64,000 nucleotides of DNA from Microbacterium sp. Leaf288 (GCF_001422925.1 NZ_LMNI01000012.1:124345-188344), one strand, 5' to 3'. Shown: positions 7,888 to 17,378, numbered from the stretch's first letter. The notes: generated by a model not told the origin, from the sequence alone. A program made the numbers and translations.

Positions 7888-8789
7888 CGGGCGGCCTCCT
7901 CGGGCATGTTCATCGCGCTCTTCACGTCGGCGCCGCGGCGCTCGACGATGCCGACGAGCACACCCTCCGGATCGATCGCGGCGGTCGGGTTCGCGGGCAG
8001 CCGCTCTGCGGCGCCCAGCAGTCGCTTGCCGTGGCGGAGGTCGCGCGCCTCATCCGCGGTGACGTCGAACCTGCCGAGGACAGCGGTGGCCGCGTCCGCG
8101 GGGCCGAGCAGCGGCGCGTCGGCCAGCGCGTCGACATCGGCGGCGTCCGCGACGTCGAAGGGGCCGATGCGGGTGCGGCGCAGCGCCGTGAGATGGCCGC
8201 CGACGCCGAGCGCAGTGCCGAGGTCGCGCGCGAGCGAGCGGATGTAGGTGCCGCTCGAGCAGTCCACGACGACGTCGAGGTCGACGACCGCCTCGGCCCC
8301 TGAGCCTGTCGGAGGGCGGCGCTCGGCGAGCACGTCGAACCGCGACACGGTGACCTCGCGAGCTTTGAGCTGAACGTCCTCCCCCGACCGCGCGAGGTCG
8401 TAGGCGCGGCGCCCGTCGACCTTGATCGCCGAGTAGGTGCTGGGCACCTGCGAGATGCGGCCGGTCAGTGCGGCGATGCCGGCGGCGATCTCGGCGGAGG
8501 CGAGGGACGAGGCATCCGTCGTCGACAGCGTCTGGCCCTCGGCGTCGTCGGTGTCGGTCGCGACACCGAGCCGGATGGTCGCCTCGTACGTCTTGTCGAG
8601 CCCGACCACGAAGGTCAGCAGCCGCGTCGCGCCCTCGACGCCCAGGACGAGCAGGCCCGTCGCCATCGGGTCGAGCGTGCCGGCATGGCCGATCTTGCGC
8701 GTGCCGAGTGCGCGTCGCGCGCGCGCGACGACGTCGTGCGAGGTGATGCCGCCGGGCTTGTCGACCAGCAGGAGTCCGGGTGCCGCCAT
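7884..8789 (-). CDS. truB: tRNA pseudouridine(55) synthase
   Basis: The 301-residue enzyme converts U55 to pseudouridine in the T-loop of tRNAs. Motif I is GHAGTLDPMATGLL with catalytic Asp40. YEATIRLGVATDTDDAEG and the YSAIKVDGRRAYDLAR block follow, and GTYIRSLARDLG is the later conserved motif. An insertion of about ten residues (RRPPTGSGAE) before VVDLDVVV is encoded by a copy of a dispersed repeat at 8298-8316. The start overlaps the uridine kinase stop by one base (TGATG) and the stop overlaps the next gene by four, so all three are translationally linked. Confidence 0.95.
   Translation of the reverse strand: MAAPGLLLVDKPGGITSHDVVARARRALGTRKIGHAGTLDPMATGLLVLGVEGATRLLTFVVGLDKTYEATIRLGVATDTDDAEGQTLSTTDASSLASAEIAAGIAALTGRISQVPSTYSAIKVDGRRAYDLARSGEDVQLKAREVTVSRFDVLAERRPPTGSGAEAVVDLDVVVDCSSGTYIRSLARDLGTALGVGGHLTALRRTRIGPFDVADAADVDALADAPLLGPADAATAVLGRFDVTADEARDLRHGKRLLGAAERLPANPTAAIDPEGVLVGIVERRGADVKSAMNMPEEAAR
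8298..8316. repeat. Dispersed CGACAGGCTCAG-type repeat inside truB
   Basis: CCCTGAGCCTGTCGGAGGG is the complement of the same repeat family that appears at 37676-37697 inside the anthranilate synthase gene. It keeps the truB reading frame. Confidence 0.6.
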
Positions 8790-9469
8790 CAGCCGCGCCC
8801 CACGATCCGGGGGTGTGCGAGGTCGGTGTTGTCGACGATGACGGATGCTGCGGCCCGCGGGTGCGCCTCGTTCAGGTAGATCTCCTGCCCCTGCCGGTAG
8901 CGCGCGTTCGAGGGCGCCTCGGGATCCGGATCCGAGCCGTCTCGGAGCGCCATGCGGCCGTAGGCGACGCCGACGGGGACATCGAGCCACACCGACCAGT
9001 CCCACAGGTCCTGCAGTTCGGGACGGTTGAGGAAGATGCCGTCGACGACGAGCACCGCGTCGAGCGGAGCGGTGACCCACTGCGACTCGACCGGCGCGTC
9101 GCGCGCGACGTCGAAGGCGGCGAGCTGGAAACCGGTCGCGGCGGCGGTCTGTGCGCCGTCGCGGAACGGGTCGATGAGCACGCGGCGGAACGTGGCGTAG
9201 TCGTACGAGTCCTGGTAGAAGCCTTCCGGGCTGCGTCGCCCGCGCAGGTACCGTTCGGCCCGGGGACGGTGGAAGCCGTCGATCCCCGCGCGGAACACGG
9301 CGTCGCCGGTCTCGGCGAAGACCTCGGCGAGACCGTCGGCGAACACCGTCTTGCCCGCGCCGTCGAGCCCGTCGATCGCCACGATCACGCGGCCGGCGGG
9401 GTACCGCCGCCGCACACGGTCGCGCAGATCGCGCCACAGCGTCGTTGTCGGAGTGACGGGCAGGCGCAT
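8789..9469 (-). CDS. Uridine kinase-like P-loop NTPase
   Basis: The 226-residue protein has a Walker A motif GLDGAGKT (about residues 34-41), RAGIDGFHRPR resembling the DDFY/H substrate-binding motif of uridine and phosphoribulokinases, YDYATF, and VVDGIFLNRPEL. It most likely phosphorylates a nucleoside such as uridine or cytidine; fructose or pantothenate kinase relatives are the alternative. It overlaps truB by one base. A leaderless start is indicated: TAGGCT at 9476-9481 is six bases before the ATG. Confidence 0.8.
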   Translation of the reverse strand: MRLPVTPTTTLWRDLRDRVRRRYPAGRVIVAIDGLDGAGKTVFADGLAEVFAETGDAVFRAGIDGFHRPRAERYLRGRRSPEGFYQDSYDYATFRRVLIDPFRDGAQTAAATGFQLAAFDVARDAPVESQWVTAPLDAVLVVDGIFLNRPELQDLWDWSVWLDVPVGVAYGRMALRDGSDPDPEAPSNARYRQGQEIYLNEAHPRAAASVIVDNTDLAHPRIVGRG

Positions 9470-9475
9470 GCCTCC

Positions 9476-9481
9476 AGCCTA
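9476..9481 (-). promoter_or_regulatory. -10 element (TAGGCT) for leaderless uridine kinase-truB mRNA
   Basis: TAGGCT, then six bases (GGAGGC), then ATG at 9469. Confidence 0.55.
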
Positions 9482-9599
9482 CGGCGCGGCACATGGTGCC
9501 CTCTGTCCGCAGATCCGAGGAGATCCGCACACACGAGGCAACCTGCGCGCGCGCATTGCTCCTCGGTCGTGCAGATCTCCGACGATGTGAGGCGCCACT

Positions 9600-9605
9600 T
9601 AGGCT
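9600..9605 (+). promoter_or_regulatory. -10 element (TAGGCT) for leaderless mutY
   Basis: TAGGCT, seven bases, ATG at 9613. The intervening GGAAGG is too close to the ATG to be an efficient ribosome binding site. Confidence 0.5.
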
Positions 9606-9612
9606 GGAAGGC

Positions 9613-10479
9613 ATGCCCGACCTCGCCGCTCCCCTGGTCGAGTGGTACCGCCAGAACGCGCGCGACCTGCCGTGGCGGCGGCCCGGATTCGGGGCGTGGG
9701 GCGTGCTCGTGAGCGAGTTCATGCTGCAGCAGACGCCGGTGAACCGCGTCATCCCCCTTCTCGAGGCGTGGCTCACGCGATGGCCGACGCCGAGAGATCT
9801 GGCCGCGGCCGCCCCCGCCGACGCGGTGCGCCAGTGGGCGAACCTGGGCTATCCTCGGCGGGCCCTGTGGCTGCACCGTGCGGCGGTGGAGATCCGCGAC
9901 CGGCACGACGGCGTCGTCCCGCGCGACGTGGACGCGCTGCTCGCGCTGACCGGCATCGGCGACTACACCGCTCGGGCCGTGGCGGTCTTCGCGTACGGCG
10001 ACCGGCATCCCGTCGTCGACACGAACACGCGAAGAGTGCTTGCGCGCGCCATCGACGGCAGGTCGCAGCCCGGGCCGCCCTCGCGGCGCGACCTCGCGGC
10101 GATGGAGGAGATCCTGCCCCCGGACCTCACCGCAGCCGCCGCCGTGAACGCGGCGGCGATGGAGCTCGGTGCGACGGTCTGCACCGCTCGCGTCCCGCGC
10201 TGCGAAGTGTGCCCCCTCAGCGACCGCTGCGCCTGGCTCGCCGCCGGCCGGCCCGACACCGGCGACGAGCGACGCAAGCAGGCGCGGTACGAGGGCAGCG
10301 ACCGGCAGGCGCGCGGCGCGGTGCTGAAGACGCTGAGGGATGCTGCGACCCACGCGGTGCCGCTCGCCGACGTCGTGCCGGACTGGCCTGACGCGCTGCA
10401 GCGCGACCGCGCCATCGACTCGCTCATCGGGGACGGGCTCGCCGAGGCATCCGACGGGATGCTGCGCCTCCCCCTCTGA
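9613..10479 (+). CDS. mutY: A/G-specific adenine glycosylase
   Basis: The 288-residue enzyme removes adenine mispaired with 8-oxoguanine. Glu35 in SEFMLQQT is the catalytic acid, the helix-hairpin-helix is LTGIGDYTA (112-120), Asp136 in VVDTNTRR is the second catalytic residue, and the 4Fe-4S ligands are Cys190, Cys197, Cys200 and Cys206 with the usual C-x6-C-x2-C-x5-C spacing. The MutT-like C-terminal recognition domain of longer MutY proteins is missing, as in many actinobacteria. It is a plus-strand gene inserted between the minus-strand truB and rbfA blocks and ends at a strong hairpin. Confidence 0.93.
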   Translation: MPDLAAPLVEWYRQNARDLPWRRPGFGAWGVLVSEFMLQQTPVNRVIPLLEAWLTRWPTPRDLAAAAPADAVRQWANLGYPRRALWLHRAAVEIRDRHDGVVPRDVDALLALTGIGDYTARAVAVFAYGDRHPVVDTNTRRVLARAIDGRSQPGPPSRRDLAAMEEILPPDLTAAAAVNAAAMELGATVCTARVPRCEVCPLSDRCAWLAAGRPDTGDERRKQARYEGSDRQARGAVLKTLRDAATHAVPLADVVPDWPDALQRDRAIDSLIGDGLAEASDGMLRLPL

Positions 10480-10495
10480 CCGAATCTGCCCGGGT

Positions 10496-10540
10496 ACGCG
10501 GAACGCCGCGACCGAGGTAGTCGGTCGCGGCGTTCCGCGT
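10496..10540. terminator. Perfect 20-bp stem terminator between mutY and rbfA
   Basis: Arms 10496-10515 and 10521-10540 pair perfectly around a five-base loop (GGTAG). The position between convergent genes suggests that it stops transcription from both sides. Confidence 0.85.
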
Positions 10541-10554
10541 GCGTTGTGGTGCGC

Positions 10555-10989
10555 TTACTCGTCGTCGTCGAGTTCGCGCGGCTTGAGGTACGGGTCGGCG
10601 TCGCCGGCGTACGTGGCCGAGGCCGCAAGGCCTGCGACCGCCGCATCCCGCTCCTGCGCCTCACGGAGCAGGTCGGCGATGTGCCCGGCGTTCTCGGGGA
10701 TCGCGTCGGGGATGAACTCGAGCGACGGGGTGAGGCGCACGTTGAGGTGCTTGCCCACCTCGGAGCGCAGCATCCCGGTCGCCGCCTTGAGGGCCTTGGC
10801 GGAATCCTCGCGCTCCTCGGCGGAGCCGAGCACGGTGTAGAACACCGACGCGTGCTGCAGGTCACCCGTGACGCGGACGTCGGTGATGGTGACGAAGCCC
10901 AGGCGCGGGTCGCGCAGACCCTTCTCGAGCCTCTCGGCCAGGATCACGCGGATGCGGTCGCCCAGACGGGCCTGACGTTCCGAAGACAT
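10555..10989 (-). CDS. rbfA: 30S ribosome-binding factor A
   Basis: The 144-residue protein is a KH-fold factor for late 16S rRNA maturation and cold adaptation. Typical features are RLGDRIRVILAERLEKGLRDPRLG near the N terminus, VTITDVRVTGDLQHASVFY, LRSEVGKHLNVRLTPSLEF and the acidic C-terminal tail. It follows infB in the conserved nusA-ylxR-infB-rbfA order, separated by 66 bases that contain an imperfect hairpin. The ATG at 10989 has an AAAGGAG site upstream. Confidence 0.93.
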   Translation of the reverse strand: MSSERQARLGDRIRVILAERLEKGLRDPRLGFVTITDVRVTGDLQHASVFYTVLGSAEEREDSAKALKAATGMLRSEVGKHLNVRLTPSLEFIPDAIPENAGHIADLLREAQERDAAVAGLAASATYAGDADPYLKPRELDDDE

Positions 10990-11008
10990 GATGATGCTCC
11001 TTTCGAAG

Positions 11009-11046
11009 CGTGAGGGACGCCCTGACGGATCAGGACGCCCCTCACG
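11009..11046 (-). terminator. Imperfect hairpin between infB and rbfA
   Basis: Arms 11009-11025 and 11030-11046 pair over 17 bp with two mismatches and a four-base loop. No T run follows on the minus strand. It may attenuate read-through into rbfA or mark an RNA-processing site. Confidence 0.5.
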
Positions 11047-11055
11047 TTGCGCTAC

Positions 11056-13896
11056 TTACGCGCGGGGCTTCTCGACCATCTCGGTGGTCTCGATCTCGTC
11101 GCCCACCTGGATGTCGTTGTACTTGCCGAGGCCGATACCGCACTCGAAGTCCGTGCGGACCTCGGTGACGTCGTCCTTGAAGCGGCGCAGCGACTCGATC
11201 GCCAGGCCGTCGGCCAGCACCACGCCGTCGCGGATGACGCGCGCCTTGGCGTTGCGCGTGATCGTGCCCGAGCGGACGATGACACCGGCGATGTTGCCGA
11301 ACTTCGAGGAGCGGAACACCTCGCGGATCTCGGCCACACCCGACTGGACCTCTTCGTACTCCGGCTTGAGCAGGCCCTTGAGCGACTGCTCGACGTCGTC
11401 GATCGCGTTGTAGATGACCGAGTAGAACCGGACATCCACACCCTCGCGGGCGGCGCGCTCGCGCGCCTTCGTGTCGGGACGGACGTTGAAGCCGATGACG
11501 ATCGCGTTGTCGATCGTCGCCAGGTTGATGTCGGACTCGGTGATCGCACCGACACCGCGGTGGATGATGCGCAGCTGCACCGAATCGTCGACCTCGATCT
11601 TGAGGAGCGACTCCTCGAGCGCCTCGACGGCACCCGACACGTCACCCTTGATGATGAGGTTGAGCGACTCGACCTTGCCCTCTTCGAGTGCACGGGTGAA
11701 GTCCTCGAGCGAGATGCGCTTGCGGGCCTTGGCCAGCTGGGCGTTGCGCTCGGCCGCTTCACGCTTCTCGGCGATCTGACGGGCGGTGCGGTCCTCCTCG
11801 GTCACGATGAACGTGTCGCCGGCTCGCGGCACCGAGTTGAGACCCTGCACCTGCACCGGACGCGAGGGGTAGGCCTCGAGGACCGGGTCGCCGTTCTCGT
11901 CCGCCATCGCCCGGACACGGCCGTATGCCGTTCCCGCGACGATCGCGTCGCCGACGCGGAGCGTTCCGGACTGGATGAGCACCGTGGCCACCGATCCGCG
12001 CCCCTTGTCGAGCTTGGCCTCGATCGCGACACCGCGCGCGTCCTTGTTCGGGTTGGCCGTGAGGTCCAGGCCCGCGTCAGCCGTGAGCAGCACCGCGTCG
12101 AGGAGCTCCTGGATACCGGTGCCCTGACGAGCCGACACATCCACGAACATGACGTCGCCGCCGTACTCCTCGGCGACCAGACCGTACTCGGTGAGCTGCT
12201 GACGCACCTTGGCCGGGTTGGCGTCGGGCTTGTCGACCTTGTTCACCGCGACCACGATCGGGACGTTCGCCGCCTGCGCGTGGTTCAGGGCCTCAACCGT
12301 CTGCGGCATGATGCCGTCGTCGGCCGCGACCACGAGGATCGCGAGGTCGGTCACCTGCGCACCACGGGCACGCATGGCGGTGAACGCCTCGTGACCCGGG
12401 GTGTCGATGAAGGTGATCGCACGCTCGATGCCCTCGTGCTCGGTCCAGACCTGGTACGCACCGATGTGCTGCGTGATGCCGCCGGCCTCGCCCGCGACCA
12501 CGTTGGTCTGGCGGATGGCGTCGAGCAGTCGCGTCTTACCGTGGTCGACGTGACCCATGACGGTCACGACCGGAGGCCGGATCTCGAGGTCTTCCTCGTT
12601 CTCCGCCTCCAGCTCGGCCTCGAGGTCGAGACCGAAGCCCTCGAGGAGCTCCTTGTCCTCGTCCTCGGGCGAGACCATCTGGATCTTGTAGCCGAGCTCG
12701 GCGCCGAGCACCTCGAAGGTGGCCTCGTCGAGCGACTCGGTCGCGGTCGCCATCTCACCCAGGTTGAACAGGATGGTGACGAGCGTGCCGGGCTGCACGG
12801 TGTAGCCGCGCAGCGCCTCGAGCTTGTCGGCGAAGTCGGCGATCGATGCGCCGCGACGCAGGCGGATGATCTCGCCGTTGCCCTTCGAGACGTTGACGCC
12901 GCCGACGACCGGCGCCGACCGCATCTCGAACTCTTGACGCTTCGCCCGACGCGACTTGCGCTGCTTCGACTTGCCGCCGCCCTTGCCGAAGGCACCTGCG
13001 GTGCCACCGCCGGGACCACGGCCACGACCGCCGCCACCACCGGGACGACCGGCGAAGCCGCCGGGTGCGCCCGCACCGGGCGCGCCGCCGGGACGCTGGA
13101 AGCCGCCGCCGGCACCGCCGGGACGACCGGGGCCGCCGGGACGCTGCTGGAACGGAGCGCCGGGACGACCGCCACCACCGGGGCGACCCGCACCACCCGG
13201 ACGCGGAGCGCCGGGGCGGGGAGCACCCGGGCGCGGAGCCTGGGGACGCGGGATGTTGCCGGGGCTCGGGCGCTGGCCCATGCCCTGCGCCGACGCGAAG
13301 GGGTTGTTGCCCGGACGCGGGCCGGCGGGACGCTGGCCCATGCCCTGCGAGGACGCGAAGGGGTTGTTGCCGGGGCGCGGGGTGCCACCCGGACGCGGCG
13401 GCTGGGGAGTCGCGGCGGCGGGGCCGGGCTTGGGGGCACCGGGCGCGGCCGGGGCCTCCGGAGCCTTGGCGGCGGGAGCAGCCTTGGCCGCCGGCGTGGC
13501 GGGAGCCGGTGCCGCGGGTGCCTTCGCGGCGGGAGCCGCGGGGGCAGCCTCGACCGGAGCGGCCTTCGCGGCCGGAGCCGCGGGGGCAGCCGGAGCGGCC
13601 GGGCGCGCCGGACCGGGCTTCGCAGCCGGGCCGGGACGACCGGCGGGTGCGCCGGGCTTCGCCGCCGGCGCGCCGGGAGCCGCAGCCGCGGGCTTCGCCG
13701 CAGCGGGCGCCGCGTCAGCGGACTTGGCCGCACCGTCGGCTTCGAGTGCCGCGCGCAGCTTGCGCGCGACGGGGGGTTCGATGGTGGACGAGGGGCTCTT
13801 GACGTATTCGCCGAGCGCCTTCAGCTTCTCGAGGGCGACCTTGCTGTCGACTCCGAGCTCGGAAGCAATCTCGTGCACGCGTGGTTTGCCAGCCAC
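11056..13896 (-). CDS. infB: Translation initiation factor IF-2
   Basis: The 946-residue GTPase brings fMet-tRNA to the 30S initiation complex. The N-terminal IF2-N domain ([13 protein letters not shown], residues 6-18) is followed by a very long Ala/Pro/Gly-rich linker (about 55-310). That linker contains two copies of an [13 protein letters not shown] repeat and RPGGxG repeats. A basic stretch and second IF2-N domain lie around 310-400. The G domain has GHVDHGKT at about 447-454, DTPGHEAF and NKVD, followed by the C-terminal EF-Tu-like and C2 domains. The GTG start has AGGAG six bases upstream. It lies in the nusA-ylxR-infB-rbfA unit. Confidence 0.97.
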   Translation of the reverse strand: MAGKPRVHEIASELGVDSKVALEKLKALGEYVKSPSSTIEPPVARKLRAALEADGAAKSADAAPAAAKPAAAAPGAPAAKPGAPAGRPGPAAKPGPARPAAPAAPAAPAAKAAPVEAAPAAPAAKAPAAPAPATPAAKAAPAAKAPEAPAAPGAPKPGPAAATPQPPRPGGTPRPGNNPFASSQGMGQRPAGPRPGNNPFASAQGMGQRPSPGNIPRPQAPRPGAPRPGAPRPGGAGRPGGGGRPGAPFQQRPGGPGRPGGAGGGFQRPGGAPGAGAPGGFAGRPGGGGGRGRGPGGGTAGAFGKGGGKSKQRKSRRAKRQEFEMRSAPVVGGVNVSKGNGEIIRLRRGASIADFADKLEALRGYTVQPGTLVTILFNLGEMATATESLDEATFEVLGAELGYKIQMVSPEDEDKELLEGFGLDLEAELEAENEEDLEIRPPVVTVMGHVDHGKTRLLDAIRQTNVVAGEAGGITQHIGAYQVWTEHEGIERAITFIDTPGHEAFTAMRARGAQVTDLAILVVAADDGIMPQTVEALNHAQAANVPIVVAVNKVDKPDANPAKVRQQLTEYGLVAEEYGGDVMFVDVSARQGTGIQELLDAVLLTADAGLDLTANPNKDARGVAIEAKLDKGRGSVATVLIQSGTLRVGDAIVAGTAYGRVRAMADENGDPVLEAYPSRPVQVQGLNSVPRAGDTFIVTEEDRTARQIAEKREAAERNAQLAKARKRISLEDFTRALEEGKVESLNLIIKGDVSGAVEALEESLLKIEVDDSVQLRIIHRGVGAITESDINLATIDNAIVIGFNVRPDTKARERAAREGVDVRFYSVIYNAIDDVEQSLKGLLKPEYEEVQSGVAEIREVFRSSKFGNIAGVIVRSGTITRNAKARVIRDGVVLADGLAIESLRRFKDDVTEVRTDFECGIGLGKYNDIQVGDEIETTEMVEKPRA

Positions 13897-13987
13897 AATT
13901 CTCCTGTCTAGGGCCTACCCAGACAGGGCAGACCGTTATCGGCGGACGGGTCTCATTTCGAGCCGTTCACTTTGTTTCCATAGCCGT

Positions 13988-14239
13988 TCAGCCTTTTCGC
14001 TGGATGTGCTCTTCGATGGTCTGCGTGTCAAGCGGGCCTGACACACGCAATGCCCGCACGAAGGCGCGGCGCCGAATGGCGGCATCCACGCACTCCGGCG
14101 TCTCGTGCACCCACGCGCCTCTTCCGGGCATCGATGCACGCTCGTCGACGACGAGGTGGGAATCGATGGAGACCACCCTGAGGAGAGTGGTCCGGAGAGC
14201 ACGCGTGCGGCATCCGACGCACGTTCGTACAGCGTCCAT
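13988..14239 (-). CDS. YlxR family RNA-binding protein (DUF448)
   Basis: The 83-residue basic protein has RTCVGCRTRAL near the N terminus and PGRGAWVHETPECV, the signature (C-x2-C and GRGAY/WV) of the YlxR/DUF448 family. These proteins sit almost always between nusA and infB, as here; some relatives bind RNA or influence RNase P and transcription. The ATG at 14239 lies 34 bases after the nusA stop. Confidence 0.88.
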   Translation of the reverse strand: MDAVRTCVGCRTRALRTTLLRVVSIDSHLVVDERASMPGRGAWVHETPECVDAAIRRRAFVRALRVSGPLDTQTIEEHIQRKG

Positions 14240-14273
14240 CTTACACCCCGGGGCTGGGAGCCAGCGCCGCGGG

Positions 14274-15263
14274 TCAGCCCTCCTCGAGGATCGAGTCCGG
14301 CTGGATGTCGATCTTCGCGCCCGTGAGCTTGGCGGCGAGGCGGGCGTTCTGGCCCTCCTTGCCGATCGCGAGCGACAGCTGGTAGTCGGGCACGAGCGCG
14401 CGCACGGCCTTGTTAGAGGCATCCAGGATGAAGCTCGACGTGACCTTCGCGGGCGACAGCGCGTTCGCGACGAACTTGGCGAGCTCCGGGTCGTAGTCGA
14501 CGATGTCGATCTTCTCGCCGCCGAGCTCTTCGGTGACGGCGCGCACACGGCGGCCGAGCTCGCCGATGCAGGCGCCCTTCGCGTTGATCGACGGGTCGTT
14601 CGCCTTCACTGCGATCTTGGTGCGGTGGCCGGCCTCGCGGGCGAGCGAGACGATCTCGACCAGACCCGCGGGGATCTCGGGGACCTCGAGCGCGAACAGC
14701 TTGCGGACGAGCCCCGGGTGCGTGCGCGAGACGGTGATCTGCGGACCCTTGGTGCCCTTCGCGACGGACGTGACGTAGACGCGCAGACGCGCGCCGTGCG
14801 CGTAGTCCTCGCCGGGCACCTGCTCCTCGGGGGGCAGGATCGCCTCGACGCTGCCGAGGTCGACGTGCACCATGCGGGGGTTCGGGCCCTGCTGCACGAT
14901 GCCGGCGACGATGTCGCCCTCCTTGCCGCGGAACTCCCCCAGCACTGCGTCGTCGGCGATGTCGCGCAGACGCTGGCTGATGACCTGCTTCGCGGCGAAC
15001 GCGGCGATGCGGCCGAAGTCCTCGGGAGTCGACTCCTCCTCGCCCACGACCGCGCCCTCGTCGTCGAGCAGGGGGATGAACACGGCCACGTGACCGGTCT
15101 TGCGGTCCAGCTCCGCGCGCGCGCCCTCCGGCAGCTCGCCCGTGGGCGAGGTGTGCTTGGCGTAGGCGGTCAGGATCGCCTGTTCGATGATGCGCACGAG
15201 CTCGTCGAAGGGGATCTCCTTCTCGCGCTCGACAGTCCGCAGCAGTCCGAGATCGATGTCCAC
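14274..15263 (-). CDS. nusA: Transcription termination/antitermination protein NusA
   Basis: The 329-residue protein has the RNA polymerase-binding N-terminal domain (about 1-110), an S1 domain (GEFRGKEGDIVAGIVQQG onward) and two KH domains including the VRAVTEELGGEKIDIVDYD and LSLAIGKEGQNARLAAKLTG motifs. It lacks the C-terminal acidic repeats of the E. coli protein, as usual in actinobacteria. The GTG start has GGAGG five bases upstream. It heads the nusA-ylxR-infB-rbfA operon. No rimP gene lies upstream. Confidence 0.95.
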   Translation of the reverse strand: MDIDLGLLRTVEREKEIPFDELVRIIEQAILTAYAKHTSPTGELPEGARAELDRKTGHVAVFIPLLDDEGAVVGEEESTPEDFGRIAAFAAKQVISQRLRDIADDAVLGEFRGKEGDIVAGIVQQGPNPRMVHVDLGSVEAILPPEEQVPGEDYAHGARLRVYVTSVAKGTKGPQITVSRTHPGLVRKLFALEVPEIPAGLVEIVSLAREAGHRTKIAVKANDPSINAKGACIGELGRRVRAVTEELGGEKIDIVDYDPELAKFVANALSPAKVTSSFILDASNKAVRALVPDYQLSLAIGKEGQNARLAAKLTGAKIDIQPDSILEEG

Positions 15264-15318
15264 AGTGGCCTCCGTATTCAGCTCTCACCAGCACGTCGAC
15301 GCGCGCCGGAACCCTCCA

Positions 15319-15324
15319 ACATTA
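15319..15324 (-). promoter_or_regulatory. Candidate -10 element (TAATGT) of the nusA operon
   Basis: TAATGT lies 55 bases upstream of the nusA GTG, in the only gap before the operon. No good -35 hexamer is visible. Confidence 0.35.
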
Positions 15325-15395
15325 CCGGATGCCGCGTCCGACGGTTCTGCGAGTCGGCTCCACGCCCTGCAGAGCGGCCGGCGCCCTCCTCCCCC

Positions 15396-17264
15396 TCACC
15401 TGGCGCAGTCGTCGACGTGGGTGTCGGAGTGGCGGAAGCGGGCATCCGTCCACTCGATGAGCACGGGGACGAAGTGCGATCCGGGAAGCAGCGTGCGCAG
15501 ATGGTCATAGCCGCGGTATTCGAGGCTGCGCACCTGATTCCCGTCCGCACACAGCCGGTCGACGAACTCGCGCTGCAGGTGGGGAGGGATGACCTCGTCC
15601 TGGTCCCCCCACGCGACGAGGATCGGCTGCGTCCACGGACCCGTCGGCGTGTTGTCCTCGAGGCGGCGGCCGAGCGCGCCGGCAGTGAGGTCGCCGACGT
15701 AGAGCGGGCGGTCCTCCGAGACGCCGAGCGCGGTCGCGACAGACACGATCACGCCGGGCTCGGACGGGCACCGCTGCGTCATCTCGCGGACGATCGCTTC
15801 GGAGCCCGGAGCGATGTAGCGGGTGAGGTCGACATCGTCGTAGGTGTCGGCGTAGGGCACGAGCACCCACGAGATGAGGATCGACAGCAGGGCGTTCGCG
15901 TCGCCGCTGGTGAGCTCCTCGGCGAGCGCGACCGGCTCTGCGGCCGGTGCGAGCAGGGCCGTGCCCCGCACATCCAGATCGGGCGCGTAGTCGTCGGCGA
16001 TCTGCGAGGTCCAGAGGGCGGCGTGTCCGCCCTGGGAGTGCCCCCAGACCACGGTCCGGCTCGACAGCGTGACGCCGTCGAGCTCGCGCGCGGCGATGAC
16101 GGCGTCGAGCGACGAGCGTGCCTCGCCCCGGCCGATCAGGTACGGGAACACGCCGGGAGCCCCCTGTCCCGAGTAGTCGGAGGCCACGACGACCCAGCCG
16201 TTCGCGATCGCCTGGTCGAGTCCGGGGATCGCCCACTTCGTCGCCGACGCATCGCGCAGGCTCGGCGCGCACCCGCGGGCGACGCCGGTGGTGCCGTGAT
16301 TCCACACGACGACAGGTCGCGGGCCAGGGGGCGGGTCCTGCGGCACGATGACCAGTGCGCTGGCCACCGCCGGCTGGCCGTTGGCGTCGCGGGTCGTGTA
16401 GAGGATGCGGCGGACGTCGGCGCCGGCGGGCTTCTGCCCGGAGAAGTCGTCGCTGCGTATCAGGCGCCCGTGGTCGTACGGCACGATCACCGGCGGGTCG
16501 TAGAACGCGTCCACCACCTGGGCGCCGTCCTCGAACCACGAGTTCGCCCACCACCCGCCGACCGCGAGCACCACCAGCAGCGCCGAGAGCGCGTAACGCC
16601 CCACGGCCAGCCACGCGGCGCGGGCGCGGCGGCGACGCGTCGTGGATTCCGGAACGGATGCTGCGGGCAGCCCTGTCCCCGGAACGGAACGCCTTCCCTC
16701 CACGAAGGCGCGCACCGCGCGGACCAGGAGGGTGGCGCCGAACACGACCGTGCGGACACCGAAGATCACCGCCACGAGGAGGACGGTGACGTCGGGCCAT
16801 GCGTACGACAGCACGCCGAACGCGATCTGGGTTCCACCCCAGACACCGGCGAGCACGCGCTGGCTCACGCTGCCGCGCGACACCGCGTCGTAGATGGACG
16901 CAAGGCCGCCCAGCACGAGGAGCACCGCGATGATCTCGGGCAGCAGCTCGAGCGTGCGGCCGAGACCGAAGAGCACCGCCAGCCCCAGCGCGATCCACAG
17001 GCCGCCGAACACCATTCGGGACCACAGCGGCGTCTCGGGCGCGGCGATGATGCGCGCAAGGCCGGAGAAGACGGCGCTGAGGCCCACGTACACGGTCAGC
17101 AGCACGAGGGACGTGAGCGGTCGTGTCACGATGAGCAGCCCGACCAGGAGCGAGAGCGCGCCCACGACGACCAGCACGACGGGGGGAGCTCCACGCACCA
17201 GGCGAGGTACGACGCTCCAGCCGGTCGCCGGTGGCCTGTGGTCCTCGCGGATCATCCGCCCCAT
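15396..17264 (-). CDS. Fusion of HdeD/DUF308-like membrane domain and secretory-type lipase
   Basis: The roughly 620-residue protein joins two modules. Residues about 25-175 hold five or six membrane helices resembling the HdeD/DUF308 family. After a further helix (about 220-240) comes an alpha/beta hydrolase of the secretory lipase type, with the nucleophile elbow GHSQGG at about 403-408, an Asp in AWGDQDEVIPP and a His in YRGYDHLRT. The hydrolase would face outside the membrane and act on esters or lipids. The ATG at 17264 or 17255 could be used; TATCAT overlapping the first would make the second nearly leaderless. It is divergent from DUF1206. Confidence 0.75.
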   Translation of the reverse strand: MGRMIREDHRPPATGWSVVPRLVRGAPPVVLVVVGALSLLVGLLIVTRPLTSLVLLTVYVGLSAVFSGLARIIAAPETPLWSRMVFGGLWIALGLAVLFGLGRTLELLPEIIAVLLVLGGLASIYDAVSRGSVSQRVLAGVWGGTQIAFGVLSYAWPDVTVLLVAVIFGVRTVVFGATLLVRAVRAFVEGRRSVPGTGLPAASVPESTTRRRRARAAWLAVGRYALSALLVVLAVGGWWANSWFEDGAQVVDAFYDPPVIVPYDHGRLIRSDDFSGQKPAGADVRRILYTTRDANGQPAVASALVIVPQDPPPGPRPVVVWNHGTTGVARGCAPSLRDASATKWAIPGLDQAIANGWVVVASDYSGQGAPGVFPYLIGRGEARSSLDAVIAARELDGVTLSSRTVVWGHSQGGHAALWTSQIADDYAPDLDVRGTALLAPAAEPVALAEELTSGDANALLSILISWVLVPYADTYDDVDLTRYIAPGSEAIVREMTQRCPSEPGVIVSVATALGVSEDRPLYVGDLTAGALGRRLEDNTPTGPWTQPILVAWGDQDEVIPPHLQREFVDRLCADGNQVRSLEYRGYDHLRTLLPGSHFVPVLIEWTDARFRHSDTHVDDCAR

Positions 17265-17372
17265 GATAGATCGCGTGCCCGTGATCTCGGCGGGGGCCGG
17301 CTGGCCGTGCCCCTCCGCGGGCTCCCCCTGCCTGAGCTGCGTCAAGCCCCTGCTCGCCGTGTCACCGGCAGT

Positions 17373-17378
17373 TAGCGT
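17373..17378 (+). promoter_or_regulatory. -10 element (TAGCGT) for DUF1206 gene
   Basis: TAGCGT, seven bases (GAGGGGG), ATG at 17386. The G-rich spacer could also act as a ribosome binding site. Confidence 0.45.

Noticed and set aside
11047-13911. A very long open frame on the plus strand opposite infB
   Set aside because: It is a high-GC antisense shadow: Arg/Gly/Asp/Leu-biased low-complexity translation, while the minus strand encodes a full IF-2.
13881-17375. An open frame of more than 1100 codons on the plus strand across ylxR, nusA and the lipase gene
   Set aside because: Its composition is that of an antisense frame and it spans three well-supported minus-strand genes and their gaps.
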